Shown here in pieces: positions 1 to 7,528 of a stretch of 36,108 bases of DNA. Below the pieces are notes generated by a model. The model was not told where the DNA came from and did no database searches. It saw only the letters and a list, made by a program, of their open reading frames with translations. Position 1 is the stretch's first letter, and each line of letters starts with the position of its first letter. The position numbers and the translations under genes were made by a program. The DNA is from Actinomycetota bacterium (GTDB taxonomy: Bacteria; Actinomycetota; Actinomycetes; S36-B12), in assembly GCA_947449945.1 (NCBI GenBank), contig CANFTO010000008.1, positions 1 through 36,108 of the forward strand, given 5' to 3'.

Positions 1-1
1 A

Positions 2-277
2 GAGGTGGTTCCTCGGGCTTGGACCCATCTTGTGGGTGAGCTGAGTGGTCATCCAGTAGACCCGGAAACAGTCATTGCGGCGGAATATCTCACCTTTGTT
101 CAGGACAACGTCCATCAGACAAGCCCATCCACGATGACTGATGGACACACGCCATGGGCGCGCCCTTTCGATAGTGGATTTGATCCTGACGATCATCTTG
201 ACCAAGCAGTCATGGCCACCCGAAGGGCCGTTTTTCCCTCGTGGGGATTGGTGATTGAACCGTCAGACTGGTTCTAG
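2..277 (+). CDS. acuC: Acetoin utilization protein AcuC / histone deacetylase-family protein, C-terminal fragment (5' truncated by window edge)
   Basis: Open frame runs to the window edge (gag gtg gtt cct...). Translation EVVPRAWTHLVGELSGHPVDPET...MTDG...DPDDHLDQAVMATRRAVFPSWGL resembles the C-terminus of actinobacterial AcuC proteins; position upstream of BldC/bS22 is consistent. Confidence 0.7.
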   Translation, partial: EVVPRAWTHLVGELSGHPVDPETVIAAEYLTFVQDNVHQTSPSTMTDGHTPWARPFDSGFDPDDHLDQAVMATRRAVFPSWGLVIEPSDWF

Positions 278-399
278 GAGCACGGGTTTTCATCTTCCAC
301 TTTGCTTTGGGGCCTAAGACGACTAGATTGCCGTTTCGCATTGCAAGTCGTTGGTCACCAGAGTGCTGGTGCGATGAGCAACAGGAAGTTTGGTGTGAG

Positions 400-606
400 A
401 TGTCGACTAGCACTGACCGGTCGCTCAGCGAGGTCCGTTTTCTTACGGTGGCTGAGGTGGCTTCGCTCATGCGTGTGTCGAAGATGACCGTGTATCGCTT
501 GGTTCACCATGGTGAGCTCCCAGCCGTGCGCGTAGGTCGCTCATTTCGCGTCCCTGAGCAAGCAGTGCATGACTACTTGCGCGATTCATACGTAGAAATC
601 GCCTAG
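400..606 (+). CDS. BldC-like excisionase/MerR-type helix-turn-helix DNA-binding protein
   Basis: FLTVAEVASLMRVSKMTVYRLVHHGELPAVRVGRSFRVPEQAVHDYL is a classical HTH_17 domain. ATG at 400 (MSTSTDRSLSEV) preferred over the ORF-track start at 307. Confidence 0.88.
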   Translation: MSTSTDRSLSEVRFLTVAEVASLMRVSKMTVYRLVHHGELPAVRVGRSFRVPEQAVHDYLRDSYVEIA

Positions 607-619
607 TTCCACCTGTCGA

Positions 620-636
620 CCAAGCCAGCCGCTTGG
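620..636. repeat. Short inverted repeat CCAAGC-N5-GCTTGG (possible hairpin downstream of the HTH gene)
   Basis: Perfect 6-bp arms read directly from sequence; no T-tract follows. Confidence 0.35.
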
Positions 637-718
637 CAAAGGTTGAGTCGCGATAGGCTCAATGTTCCAAAGCACGGGTGAATTTCACCTGTCAGCAATA
701 AACGTGAGGTTTGTATCA

Positions 719-817
719 ATGGGCTCAGTGATCAAGAAGCGTCGCAAGCGGATGGCGAAGAAGAAGCACAAGAAGTTGCTGCGCCGTACCCGCGTTCAGC
801 GTCGTAATAAGAAGTAG
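719..817 (+). CDS. AURKAIP1/COX24-domain small basic ribosomal protein (bS22-type, 32 aa); absent from supplied ORF track
   Basis: ATG at 719 gives [32 protein letters not shown], the hallmark sequence of actinobacterial bS22/AURKAIP1 proteins (cf. mycobacterial Rv0500B neighbourhood after a BldC-like gene). Confidence 0.93.
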   Translation: MGSVIKKRRKRMAKKKHKKLLRRTRVQRRNKK

Positions 818-827
818 CGAATACTTC

Positions 828-1760
828 TTGGCTGTGGTCACTCCATCGCAGGCAGCTCGTGCTGCTGGAAACACCGGACCACAAGCCCCACGCTTAACTC
901 AATCTTCGCAAGTCCCCGGCCGAGAAGCCGTCGATGTACTGCAGGAACTCTTCGGAGCACTTCAGTCAACATTGACGGCTTCCGGTTCGAGTGGAGCAGC
1001 CGGCTTTGATCCGGAATTCACCGCCAATGTGCTTATGCCGATTGTTCGGCCCCTGTATCGCGCTTGGTTTCGTGTCAGCACTGTAGGTATTGAAAACCTT
1101 CCAGCAACAGGTTCCGGATTAGTTGTTTCTAATCACGCCGGAGCCATCGCCATCGATTCTGTGATGATCCAAGTTGCTATTCACGATGAGCATCCAGCGC
1201 ATCGTTTTTTGCGCATGTTGGCTGCAGACCTCGTCTTCAATCTTCCGCTCATCGGAGAAGCTGCTCGTAAAGCGGGGCACGTGCCCGCAACTGTTGATAA
1301 CGCTGAAACGCTTCTTAGTGAAGGCGAACTTGTTGGCGTGTGGCCAGAAGGCTTTAAGGGCGTTGGCAAGCCATTTCATAAGCGCTACGAGCTCCAACGC
1401 TTTGGCCGAGGTGGGTTTGTGGCGGTCGCGTTGCGAACCGGAGCACCAATCATTCCCACTGCGGTCATCGGGTCAGAAGAGATTTACCCGATCATTGGCG
1501 ACGCGAAGGGCTTGGCGAAGTTATTTGATCTTCCGTATTTTCCCATCACACCAACCTTCCCGTGGTTTGGCCCGTTGGGAATGATTCCGTTACCAAGTAA
1601 GTGGACCATTGAATTTGGCGAACCGATTCCCACCGCTCATTACGGAGCCGATGCCGCAAACGATCCAGCTGTAGTTTTTGAATTGACAGACATTGTTCGT
1701 GATCGAATTCAAGCAATGTTGATCACGCGATTAATGCATCGCACAAATGTGTTTGAGTAA
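828..1760 (+). CDS. 1-acyl-sn-glycerol-3-phosphate acyltransferase-like (PlsC superfamily)
   Basis: GSGLVVSNHAGAIAID acyltransferase block, PEGFKGVGKP block, AVALRTGAPIIPTAVIG; alternative GTG start at 834. Confidence 0.87.
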   Translation: MAVVTPSQAARAAGNTGPQAPRLTQSSQVPGREAVDVLQELFGALQSTLTASGSSGAAGFDPEFTANVLMPIVRPLYRAWFRVSTVGIENLPATGSGLVVSNHAGAIAIDSVMIQVAIHDEHPAHRFLRMLAADLVFNLPLIGEAARKAGHVPATVDNAETLLSEGELVGVWPEGFKGVGKPFHKRYELQRFGRGGFVAVALRTGAPIIPTAVIGSEEIYPIIGDAKGLAKLFDLPYFPITPTFPWFGPLGMIPLPSKWTIEFGEPIPTAHYGADAANDPAVVFELTDIVRDRIQAMLITRLMHRTNVFE

Positions 1761-1764
1761 AAAG

Positions 1765-2625
1765 TTACGCGCTTGGTTTGCGACCGCGACCAGCGAATAA
1801 GCCGACAGCCAGGCCTGCAGCAAGGCCACCGGCTGCAGCAATCGCTGCAGGGGAAGCAACCTTGCGAAGGTGTGCGCGAGCACGGAAGTCTTCAATTGGC
1901 CAGGATTGTTTTTCTGCGTATGCGCGCAATTTTGGATCTGGATTCACGCAGACAGGATTGCCGACTGCACTGAGCATTGGTATGTCATTTGTTGAATCCG
2001 AATAAGCCCAACATTCACCGAGGTCAAGGCCTTCGCGTTTCGCCAATGCGGTGACAGCTTCTGCCTTTGCGAGCCCGTGAAGTGGTGCGCCAACTAGGTG
2101 CCCGGTGTAGCGGCCTTCTTCAACTTCCGAGACTGTTCCAAGTGCGCCGGTAAGTCCAAGTCTCCTTGCGATCACTTGTGCAAGTTCGATAGGCGTGGCG
2201 GTAACTAGCCACACTTGTCGACCAGCGTCGAGATGTTCTTGGGCGAGTGCCAATGTTCCGGGAACAAGCTTGTCGACCATTGATTCATCGAAAATTTCTT
2301 GACCGAATGCGACGATTTCATCAACCTTGCGACCCTTGACGAACGCGAGTGCTGATTCAGTAGCAAGTGCCATGTCATCTGGATTCTCTGTACCGCGCAA
2401 AATAAATCGCGCTTGTGCCATACCGAATGAGGCGATCTCACGAGGAGTGAAGAAACTGCGACGCGCCATACCAATTGCGACATGGAACAAACTGGAACCG
2501 CGCATGATCGTGTTATCGACATCGAAGAATGCGGCAGCGCATTTGGCGTCATATTCGCTGGGCAACTGGGCAGCAGCTGCGGAAGCAAGGCCCGCAATAC
2601 GGGCACGGTCCACTGCGTCAGCCAT
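1765..2625 (-). CDS. HAD-IB family hydrolase (SerB1/CicA-like phosphatase)
   Basis: AAFFDVDNTIMRGSS (DxDxT), YSDSTNDIPMLSAVGNPVCVNPDPKL. ATG at 2625 (MADAVDRARIAGL) preferred over 2667: it removes overlap with the divergent gene and sits 6 nt after a TACGCT -10. Confidence 0.87.
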   Translation of the reverse strand: MADAVDRARIAGLASAAAAQLPSEYDAKCAAAFFDVDNTIMRGSSLFHVAIGMARRSFFTPREIASFGMAQARFILRGTENPDDMALATESALAFVKGRKVDEIVAFGQEIFDESMVDKLVPGTLALAQEHLDAGRQVWLVTATPIELAQVIARRLGLTGALGTVSEVEEGRYTGHLVGAPLHGLAKAEAVTALAKREGLDLGECWAYSDSTNDIPMLSAVGNPVCVNPDPKLRAYAEKQSWPIEDFRARAHLRKVASPAAIAAAGGLAAGLAVGLFAGRGRKPSA

Positions 2626-2631
2626 TGTTCG

Positions 2632-2641
2632 AGCGTAGTCT
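2632..2641. promoter_or_regulatory. Candidate bidirectional promoter core: TACGCT (minus, 2632-2637) overlapping TAGTCT (plus, 2636-2641)
   Basis: AGCGTAGTCT contains opposing TANNNT hexamers, 6 nt from the HAD ATG (minus) and 7 nt from the glutaredoxin GTG (plus). Confidence 0.55.
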
Positions 2642-2648
2642 GCGTGTT

Positions 2649-2897
2649 GTGAACGACCTACCGGCAAGTCGAGTTCAACTCATCGGCAAACCTGATTGTC
2701 ATCTGTGTGAAGACGCTCGTGAGGTAGTCCGGTTGGTGTGTGCAGAATTGAATGTGCAATTCCAAGAGCGATCAATTCTTGAAGACCCGGGTTTATATGA
2801 CGAGTACTGGGAGCGGATCCCAGTCGTGCTGGTGGATGACCGAGTGTTGGAGTTTTGGCGGATCAATCCTGAGCGTTTACGAGGAGCTTTGTCCTAA
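2649..2897 (+). CDS. Glutaredoxin-like protein (DUF836-type, CxxC motif)
   Basis: VQLIGKPDCHLCEDAREVVRLV...WERIPVVLVDDRVLEFWRINPERL; GTG at 2649 gives VNDLPASRVQLIGKPDCHLC. Confidence 0.85.
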   Translation: MNDLPASRVQLIGKPDCHLCEDAREVVRLVCAELNVQFQERSILEDPGLYDEYWERIPVVLVDDRVLEFWRINPERLRGALS

Positions 2898-2898
2898 T

Positions 2899-2918
2899 AT
2901 CGGACGTGAGTGTCCGAT
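2899..2918. repeat. Perfect inverted repeat ATCGGAC-N6-GTCCGAT
   Basis: Starts 1 nt after the glutaredoxin stop codon; 7-bp arms, 6-nt loop; no U-tract. Confidence 0.5.
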
Positions 2919-2923
2919 GAACT

Positions 2924-2941
2924 TTGTGCGCGAAGGCACAA
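2924..2941. promoter_or_regulatory. Candidate Rex operator upstream of rex (TTGTGC-GCGAAG-GCACAA)
   Basis: 18-bp dyad TTGTGCGCGAAGGCACAA has the TTGTG-N8-CACAA core of the Rex consensus TTGTGAANNNNTTCACAA; its left arm is 17 bp from TACCCT (2947-2952). Confidence 0.55.
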
Positions 2942-3046
2942 GTCCTTACCCTTAGCGCAGTGGTCTGCACCCTCAAGGCCGCTTTCACTAGGTCTTCCCG
3001 CGGTGTCTCCCGATACCAGCGCCTAGTGATCCAACCCTGGAGCACC

Positions 3047-3763
3047 GTGTCCTTGTCCCGCCAACTGAGCCCTAGTCGCACGCGCGACGATGGTCGTGGG
3101 ATTCCTGATGCAACAGTTGCCCGGCTTCCGGTCTATCACCGAGTTCTTCGTGCATTAGGTGACGAGGGTGTGCACACCATTTCTTCTGATCACCTCGCAC
3201 AAAGTTGTGGTGTGAGTCCCGCGAAGCTTCGCAAGGACCTTTCCCACTTGGGTTCGTATGGAACCCGCGGTGTTGGTTACGACGTAGCTCTACTGAGCTA
3301 TCACATCAGCCGTGAACTTGGTTTATCACAGCCGTGGGGCGTGGTGATTGTGGGCGTTGGCAATTTGGGTCAGGCATTGGTTTCTTATCGCGGGTTTGCT
3401 TCACGAGGTTTTGAAATCGTTGGCTTACTTGATTCACATCCAGATGTTGTGGGTAAGCGGATTGCGGCGACCGGTGTTGATCTCATCGTTGCACCAATGG
3501 CGGAACTTGAAACCATGGTTCGCGAAAGTGGGGCGAGCATTGGCGTCATTGCAACGCCAGCCGACGCTGCCCAAAAAGTTTGCGATCGACTCGTTGATGC
3601 GGGAGTGAGGAGCATTTTGAACTTTGCTCCAGCTGTTCTGGTTGTCCCTGATGAAGTTGAAATTCGCAAAGTGGACCTCGCCGTTGAATTACAAATCTTG
3701 GCCTTCCATGAACAACGGCGAGTCGATGACTCCTCCCATCTTGCGCAGGTGATGAACGCATGA
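3047..3763 (+). CDS. rex: Redox-sensing transcriptional repressor Rex
   Basis: RGIPDATVARLPVYHRVL...SPAKLRKDLSHLGSYGTRGVGYDV (winged helix) and VVIVGVGNLGQAL (Rossmann NAD(H) site). GTG at 3047 is the likely start; ORF-track start at 2924 adds a non-homologous tail. Confidence 0.95.
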   Translation: MSLSRQLSPSRTRDDGRGIPDATVARLPVYHRVLRALGDEGVHTISSDHLAQSCGVSPAKLRKDLSHLGSYGTRGVGYDVALLSYHISRELGLSQPWGVVIVGVGNLGQALVSYRGFASRGFEIVGLLDSHPDVVGKRIAATGVDLIVAPMAELETMVRESGASIGVIATPADAAQKVCDRLVDAGVRSILNFAPAVLVVPDEVEIRKVDLAVELQILAFHEQRRVDDSSHLAQVMNA

Positions 3764-5517
3764 CTGCGACAACAGTGAGCACCCCAACATCCAAGGTGCC
3801 AAAACAGGTGGTGCCTCCCCAACCTGAGGCCGCCCCGAAAAAGACGTCCAATTCCGCCACTACCGCAGGAGAGCACCAAGTGACTCGTGCAGCAACCGCA
3901 ACAGCAGCAACGACTGAAGAAACTCCAGTTATCGCAGCTGTGATTCCCGCAAAAGCACGCAAGAAGACAACAGCCGTTGGCACAGTGGCACTCGTTGCTG
4001 CAGGCCCCGGAGATCCTGACTTGTTAACTCTGCGAGCAGTTGCGCTCATTCGCGATGCTGACGTCGTGATCGCAGATGAATTGACCGAGCCCATTGCGCG
4101 CTTGCACGCTAAGGCAGATGCTGAATTTGTGATCGCTGGAGACCACGGCAAGGCCATGGTTGATGCGGCTAAAGACGGCAAGAACGTTGTTCACCTCATT
4201 GCCGGTGACCCAATTATTGACGGCACGTTGGTTGCAGAAGCAGCATCACTTCGTAAGTCAAAGATTCCATTTGAAATTGCCCCTGGCGTCAGTGATGTCA
4301 CAGGTATTCCTGCCTACGCAGGCTTCAGCTTGACCGGCGGCAAAGTTCGCCAGGTTCGCGTTGTCGACGGTACCGACCCCGAGTTGCAGTGGGCGGACCT
4401 TGCTTCACCTGGGATCACCACGGTGTTCCTCAATGGAGCGGATCTGTGTACAGAAATTGCAGCGAATTTGATGGCCGCGGGTGCTGATGGAAAAACTCCG
4501 ATCGCAGTTACCCGTCAAGGAACAACTGTTGATCAGCGCACTCTTGCTGGAACGTTGAGTGACATTGGCGCAATTGCCAAGCGCACAAAGCAGGCAGGCC
4601 CGGGAGTTGTGGTTGTTGGCGAAGTTGTTTCACAGCGCGAAAAGGCCGACTGGTTTGAAGCCAAGCCGTTGTTCGGCTGGCGGGTGCTCATTCCTCGCAC
4701 CCAAGAGCCTTCAGATTCAATTGTTGCCCTTCTGCGTCGTCACGGTGCGGTCCCGATGGAGGTTCCGACGATTTCTGTTGAGCCACCTCGCACACCGCAG
4801 CAGATTGATCGCGCAGTGCACGGCTTGGTTTCTGGCCGCTATGAGTGGATCGGATTTACTTCGGTCAATGCGGTTCGCGCAATTCGCGAAAAGCTTGCCT
4901 CATATGGTTTGGATGCTCGTTCTTTTGCTGGGCTAAAGGTGGCTGCAGTCGGCGATGCCACGGTGGCAGCGCTGATTGAGTTTGGTGTCCGCCCAGATCT
5001 GGTCCCAGAAGGTGAACAGACCACGGCAGCGCTGCTTGATGAATGGCCTGGCTATGACTCACTTATTGACCCGATCAATCGCATTTTCTTGCCTCGTGCA
5101 GATATCGCAACCGAATCGTTAGTCGCTGGTCTAACTGAGCTTGGTTGGGAAGTTGAAGACATCACGGCCTTCCGTACCGTTCGTGCTGCACCACCTCCGG
5201 CGCCTACGCGTGAAGCCATCAAAACTGGCGGATTCGATGCAGTGCTGTTTACCTCAAGCAGCACCGTGCGCAACTTGGTCGGCATTGCCGGAAAGCCACA
5301 CCACACCACTGTGGTTGCTGCAATCGGTCCACAGACCACTAAGACCGCTCAAGAGCATGGACTTCGAGTAGACGTTCAGGCTGACACCAGCACCCTGATT
5401 GGCCTTGTTGAAGCTCTCGCTGCTCATGGTGAAGAACTTCGCTTGGCTGCTCTGGAAGCCGGCGAAGGCAGTTGGCGTCCAAGTCGTCGTCGTACTCCAG
5501 CTCGACGTAAGGCGTAA
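3760..5517 (+). CDS. hemD: Uroporphyrinogen-III synthase HemD with N-terminal uroporphyrin-III C-methyltransferase-like (SUMT/CobA) domain
   Basis: VALVAAGPGDPDLLTLRAVALI and IAGDPIIDGTL...PGVSDVTGIPAYAGFSLT (tetrapyrrole methylase fold), then GWRVLIPRTQEPSDSIVALLRRHGAVPMEVPTISVEPP...VLFTSSSTVRNLV (HemD). ATGA overlap with rex. Confidence 0.92.
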   Translation: MTATTVSTPTSKVPKQVVPPQPEAAPKKTSNSATTAGEHQVTRAATATAATTEETPVIAAVIPAKARKKTTAVGTVALVAAGPGDPDLLTLRAVALIRDADVVIADELTEPIARLHAKADAEFVIAGDHGKAMVDAAKDGKNVVHLIAGDPIIDGTLVAEAASLRKSKIPFEIAPGVSDVTGIPAYAGFSLTGGKVRQVRVVDGTDPELQWADLASPGITTVFLNGADLCTEIAANLMAAGADGKTPIAVTRQGTTVDQRTLAGTLSDIGAIAKRTKQAGPGVVVVGEVVSQREKADWFEAKPLFGWRVLIPRTQEPSDSIVALLRRHGAVPMEVPTISVEPPRTPQQIDRAVHGLVSGRYEWIGFTSVNAVRAIREKLASYGLDARSFAGLKVAAVGDATVAALIEFGVRPDLVPEGEQTTAALLDEWPGYDSLIDPINRIFLPRADIATESLVAGLTELGWEVEDITAFRTVRAAPPPAPTREAIKTGGFDAVLFTSSSTVRNLVGIAGKPHHTTVVAAIGPQTTKTAQEHGLRVDVQADTSTLIGLVEALAAHGEELRLAALEAGEGSWRPSRRRTPARRKA

Positions 5518-5523
5518 GTCACG

Positions 5524-6171
5524 ATGGCTACACCTAAGCGCACCGTTGTTCATTTGCTCCGTCATGGAGAAGTGCATAACCCTGAAGGCGTGTTGTATGG
5601 CCGACTTCCTGGCTATGTGTTGTCTGACCTCGGACATGAAATGGCGCAGCGCGCGGGCAATGCCCTTCGTGGACACGGCATCACTGGCGTGATCTCATCA
5701 CCAATGGAGCGCGCGCAGCAAACAGCAGTGCCTGTGGCTGGCGCTCATGGACTAGAGATCGGCACCGATGCGCGTTTAATCGAAGCTGACAATATTTTTG
5801 AAGGTCAGCGCGTCAGCGTTGGTGACGGAGTACTGAAGCAACCGCGTACGTGGAAGCATCTCTACAACCCATTTAGGCCTTCATGGGGCGAACCATATGA
5901 CGAAGTCGCTGCGCGCATGACACAAGCAGTGCATTCGGCTCGCGATCAGTTTCGCGGCGGCGAAGTGGTGTTAGTGAGTCATCAGTTGCCCATCTGGATT
6001 GCGCGCCTCGCAGCAGAGTCCCGCCGGTTGTGGCACGACCCACGGAGTCGTCAGTGTTCGTTGGCCTCCATCACGTCACTCACTTATCGTGATGATGAAC
6101 TTGCGGCGATCACCTATACCGAGCCTTCACGCGATTTATTGGATAAGGCAAGCAAGGTGGCAGGCGCCTGA
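5524..6171 (+). CDS. Histidine phosphatase (phosphoglycerate mutase-like) family protein
   Basis: VVHLLRHGEVHNPEGVLYGRLPGY (RHG motif), SSPMERAQQTA, VLVSHQLPI. Confidence 0.92.
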   Translation: MATPKRTVVHLLRHGEVHNPEGVLYGRLPGYVLSDLGHEMAQRAGNALRGHGITGVISSPMERAQQTAVPVAGAHGLEIGTDARLIEADNIFEGQRVSVGDGVLKQPRTWKHLYNPFRPSWGEPYDEVAARMTQAVHSARDQFRGGEVVLVSHQLPIWIARLAAESRRLWHDPRSRQCSLASITSLTYRDDELAAITYTEPSRDLLDKASKVAGA

Positions 6172-6188
6172 CCGACGGTCGCGCTGAA

Positions 6189-6788
6189 ATGCTTATGCGT
6201 CGTACACGAGTTCGATTAAGCATCGGCGTCGCGCTGCTTGCGTTCGTCGGACTGCCAATAACAGGTTGCAGTAGTTCACCATCTGGTTCATCTGCTGGCA
6301 GTGAAACCAACTTCGTCGCCGGTGATGGTTCTATTGAAATAATTCCCGTTGGTCAACGCGTCACAGCACCAGATTTCACCTTGCCAACTCTCGAAGGCGG
6401 AAAGTTCACGCTCAATGCGCAGCTTGGCAAAGTTGTTGCAATGAACGTCTGGGCCTCATGGTGCGCTCCGTGTCGCAAAGAAGCGCCAGATCTCGAAGCA
6501 GTCTGGAAGCAATCAGATAAACGCAAGGTTGCCTTCGTTGGGCTCAACACTCGCGATTCACAAACCTCTGCCCAGGGATTTATTCGCAACTATGCAATCA
6601 CCTATCCGCAGGCCGTAGACACAGATGGTCAGGTGCAACTGCTGTTTCGGAACACGCTGCCAGCGCAGGCAATTCCATCAACGCTCATTGTTGATGCCCA
6701 AGGAAGGGTTGCAGCGCGAATTCTGGGAACAGCTACCGAGGCGACGCTGCGAAACGTGATCGATGATGTCCAACGAAGTTCGTCATGA
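6189..6788 (+). CDS. TlpA/ResA-like thioredoxin-fold lipoprotein (CcsX-type)
   Basis: Lipobox LPITGCSSS; TlpA domain FTLPTLEGGKFTL...MNVWASWCAPCRKEAP. Confidence 0.92.
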   Translation: MLMRRTRVRLSIGVALLAFVGLPITGCSSSPSGSSAGSETNFVAGDGSIEIIPVGQRVTAPDFTLPTLEGGKFTLNAQLGKVVAMNVWASWCAPCRKEAPDLEAVWKQSDKRKVAFVGLNTRDSQTSAQGFIRNYAITYPQAVDTDGQVQLLFRNTLPAQAIPSTLIVDAQGRVAARILGTATEATLRNVIDDVQRSSS

Positions 6789-7528
6789 TTAACGACGTCA
6801 TCTCACAAGGAACCTTACTGTTTGCGCTACCTCTCGCATTTGCAGCGGGTCTGCTTGCTTTCTTGTCGCCCTGCGTTTTACCACTTGCTCCTGGCTACTT
6901 GTCATATATCACTGGGTTAACTGGTGCTGAACTTGCGGATGTGAAGGGCAATCGAGGGCGCGTATTTCTTGGCAGCCTCCTTTTTGTTGCGGGCTTCAGC
7001 GTTGTTTTTGTTTCCTATGGGGTGTTGTTTGGCTCGGTTGGCGCAACGCTGCTGGAATATCAAGTCACGATTGATCGAGTTCTTGGTGTGGTCGTGATTG
7101 TCATGGGCCTGGCGTTCATGGGATTAATTCCAGGGCTCCAACGTGAATGGCGCATGCATCGCTTGCCAACATGGGGAGTTGCGGGTGCACCCCTCCTGGG
7201 CGTGCTGTTTGGATTGGGCTGGTCACCGTGCATTGGGCCAACGTTGGCTGCAGTGCAAAGCCTTGCTTTTACCGAAGCAAGTGCACTGCGTGGAGCAGTA
7301 CTCTCTCTGGTCTACTGCATGGGTCTTGGATTGCCTTTTGTGTTGCTCGGTTTGCTCTTTACGCGTATGGGTCGTGCATTGAGTTGGGTGCGCAATCACT
7401 ATGAACTCGTGATGCGCATCGGGGGAGCGATGTTGGTGATCGTTGGAGTTTTACTGGTCACTGGTTGGTGGGGTGACTTCACAATTTGGTTGCGAGTCAC
7501 ACTCCCTGGATTTGAGACAGCGCTATGA
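6785..7528 (+). CDS. ccdA: Cytochrome c biogenesis protein CcdA
   Basis: AAGLLAFLSPCVLPLAPGYLSYITG; FGLGWSPCIGPTLAAV; multiple TM segments; ATGA overlap with preceding gene. Confidence 0.95.
   Translation: MINDVISQGTLLFALPLAFAAGLLAFLSPCVLPLAPGYLSYITGLTGAELADVKGNRGRVFLGSLLFVAGFSVVFVSYGVLFGSVGATLLEYQVTIDRVLGVVVIVMGLAFMGLIPGLQREWRMHRLPTWGVAGAPLLGVLFGLGWSPCIGPTLAAVQSLAFTEASALRGAVLSLVYCMGLGLPFVLLGLLFTRMGRALSWVRNHYELVMRIGGAMLVIVGVLLVTGWWGDFTIWLRVTLPGFETAL

Noticed and set aside
307-399. N-terminal extension of the BldC-like gene
   Set aside because: Sequence before ATG 400 has no HTH-family similarity; BldC-type proteins are short.
2924-3046. N-terminal extension of rex in the ORF track
   Set aside because: MCAKAQVLTLSAVV... 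is not Rex-like, and the region carries the putative operator/promoter; GTG 3047 gives a typical Rex N-terminus.
3546-4181. 211-aa minus-strand ORF antisense to rex/hemD
   Set aside because: Low-complexity A/S/T/V composition mirrors the opposite coding frame; both plus-strand genes are clearly recognisable here. Treated as a spurious antisense ORF.
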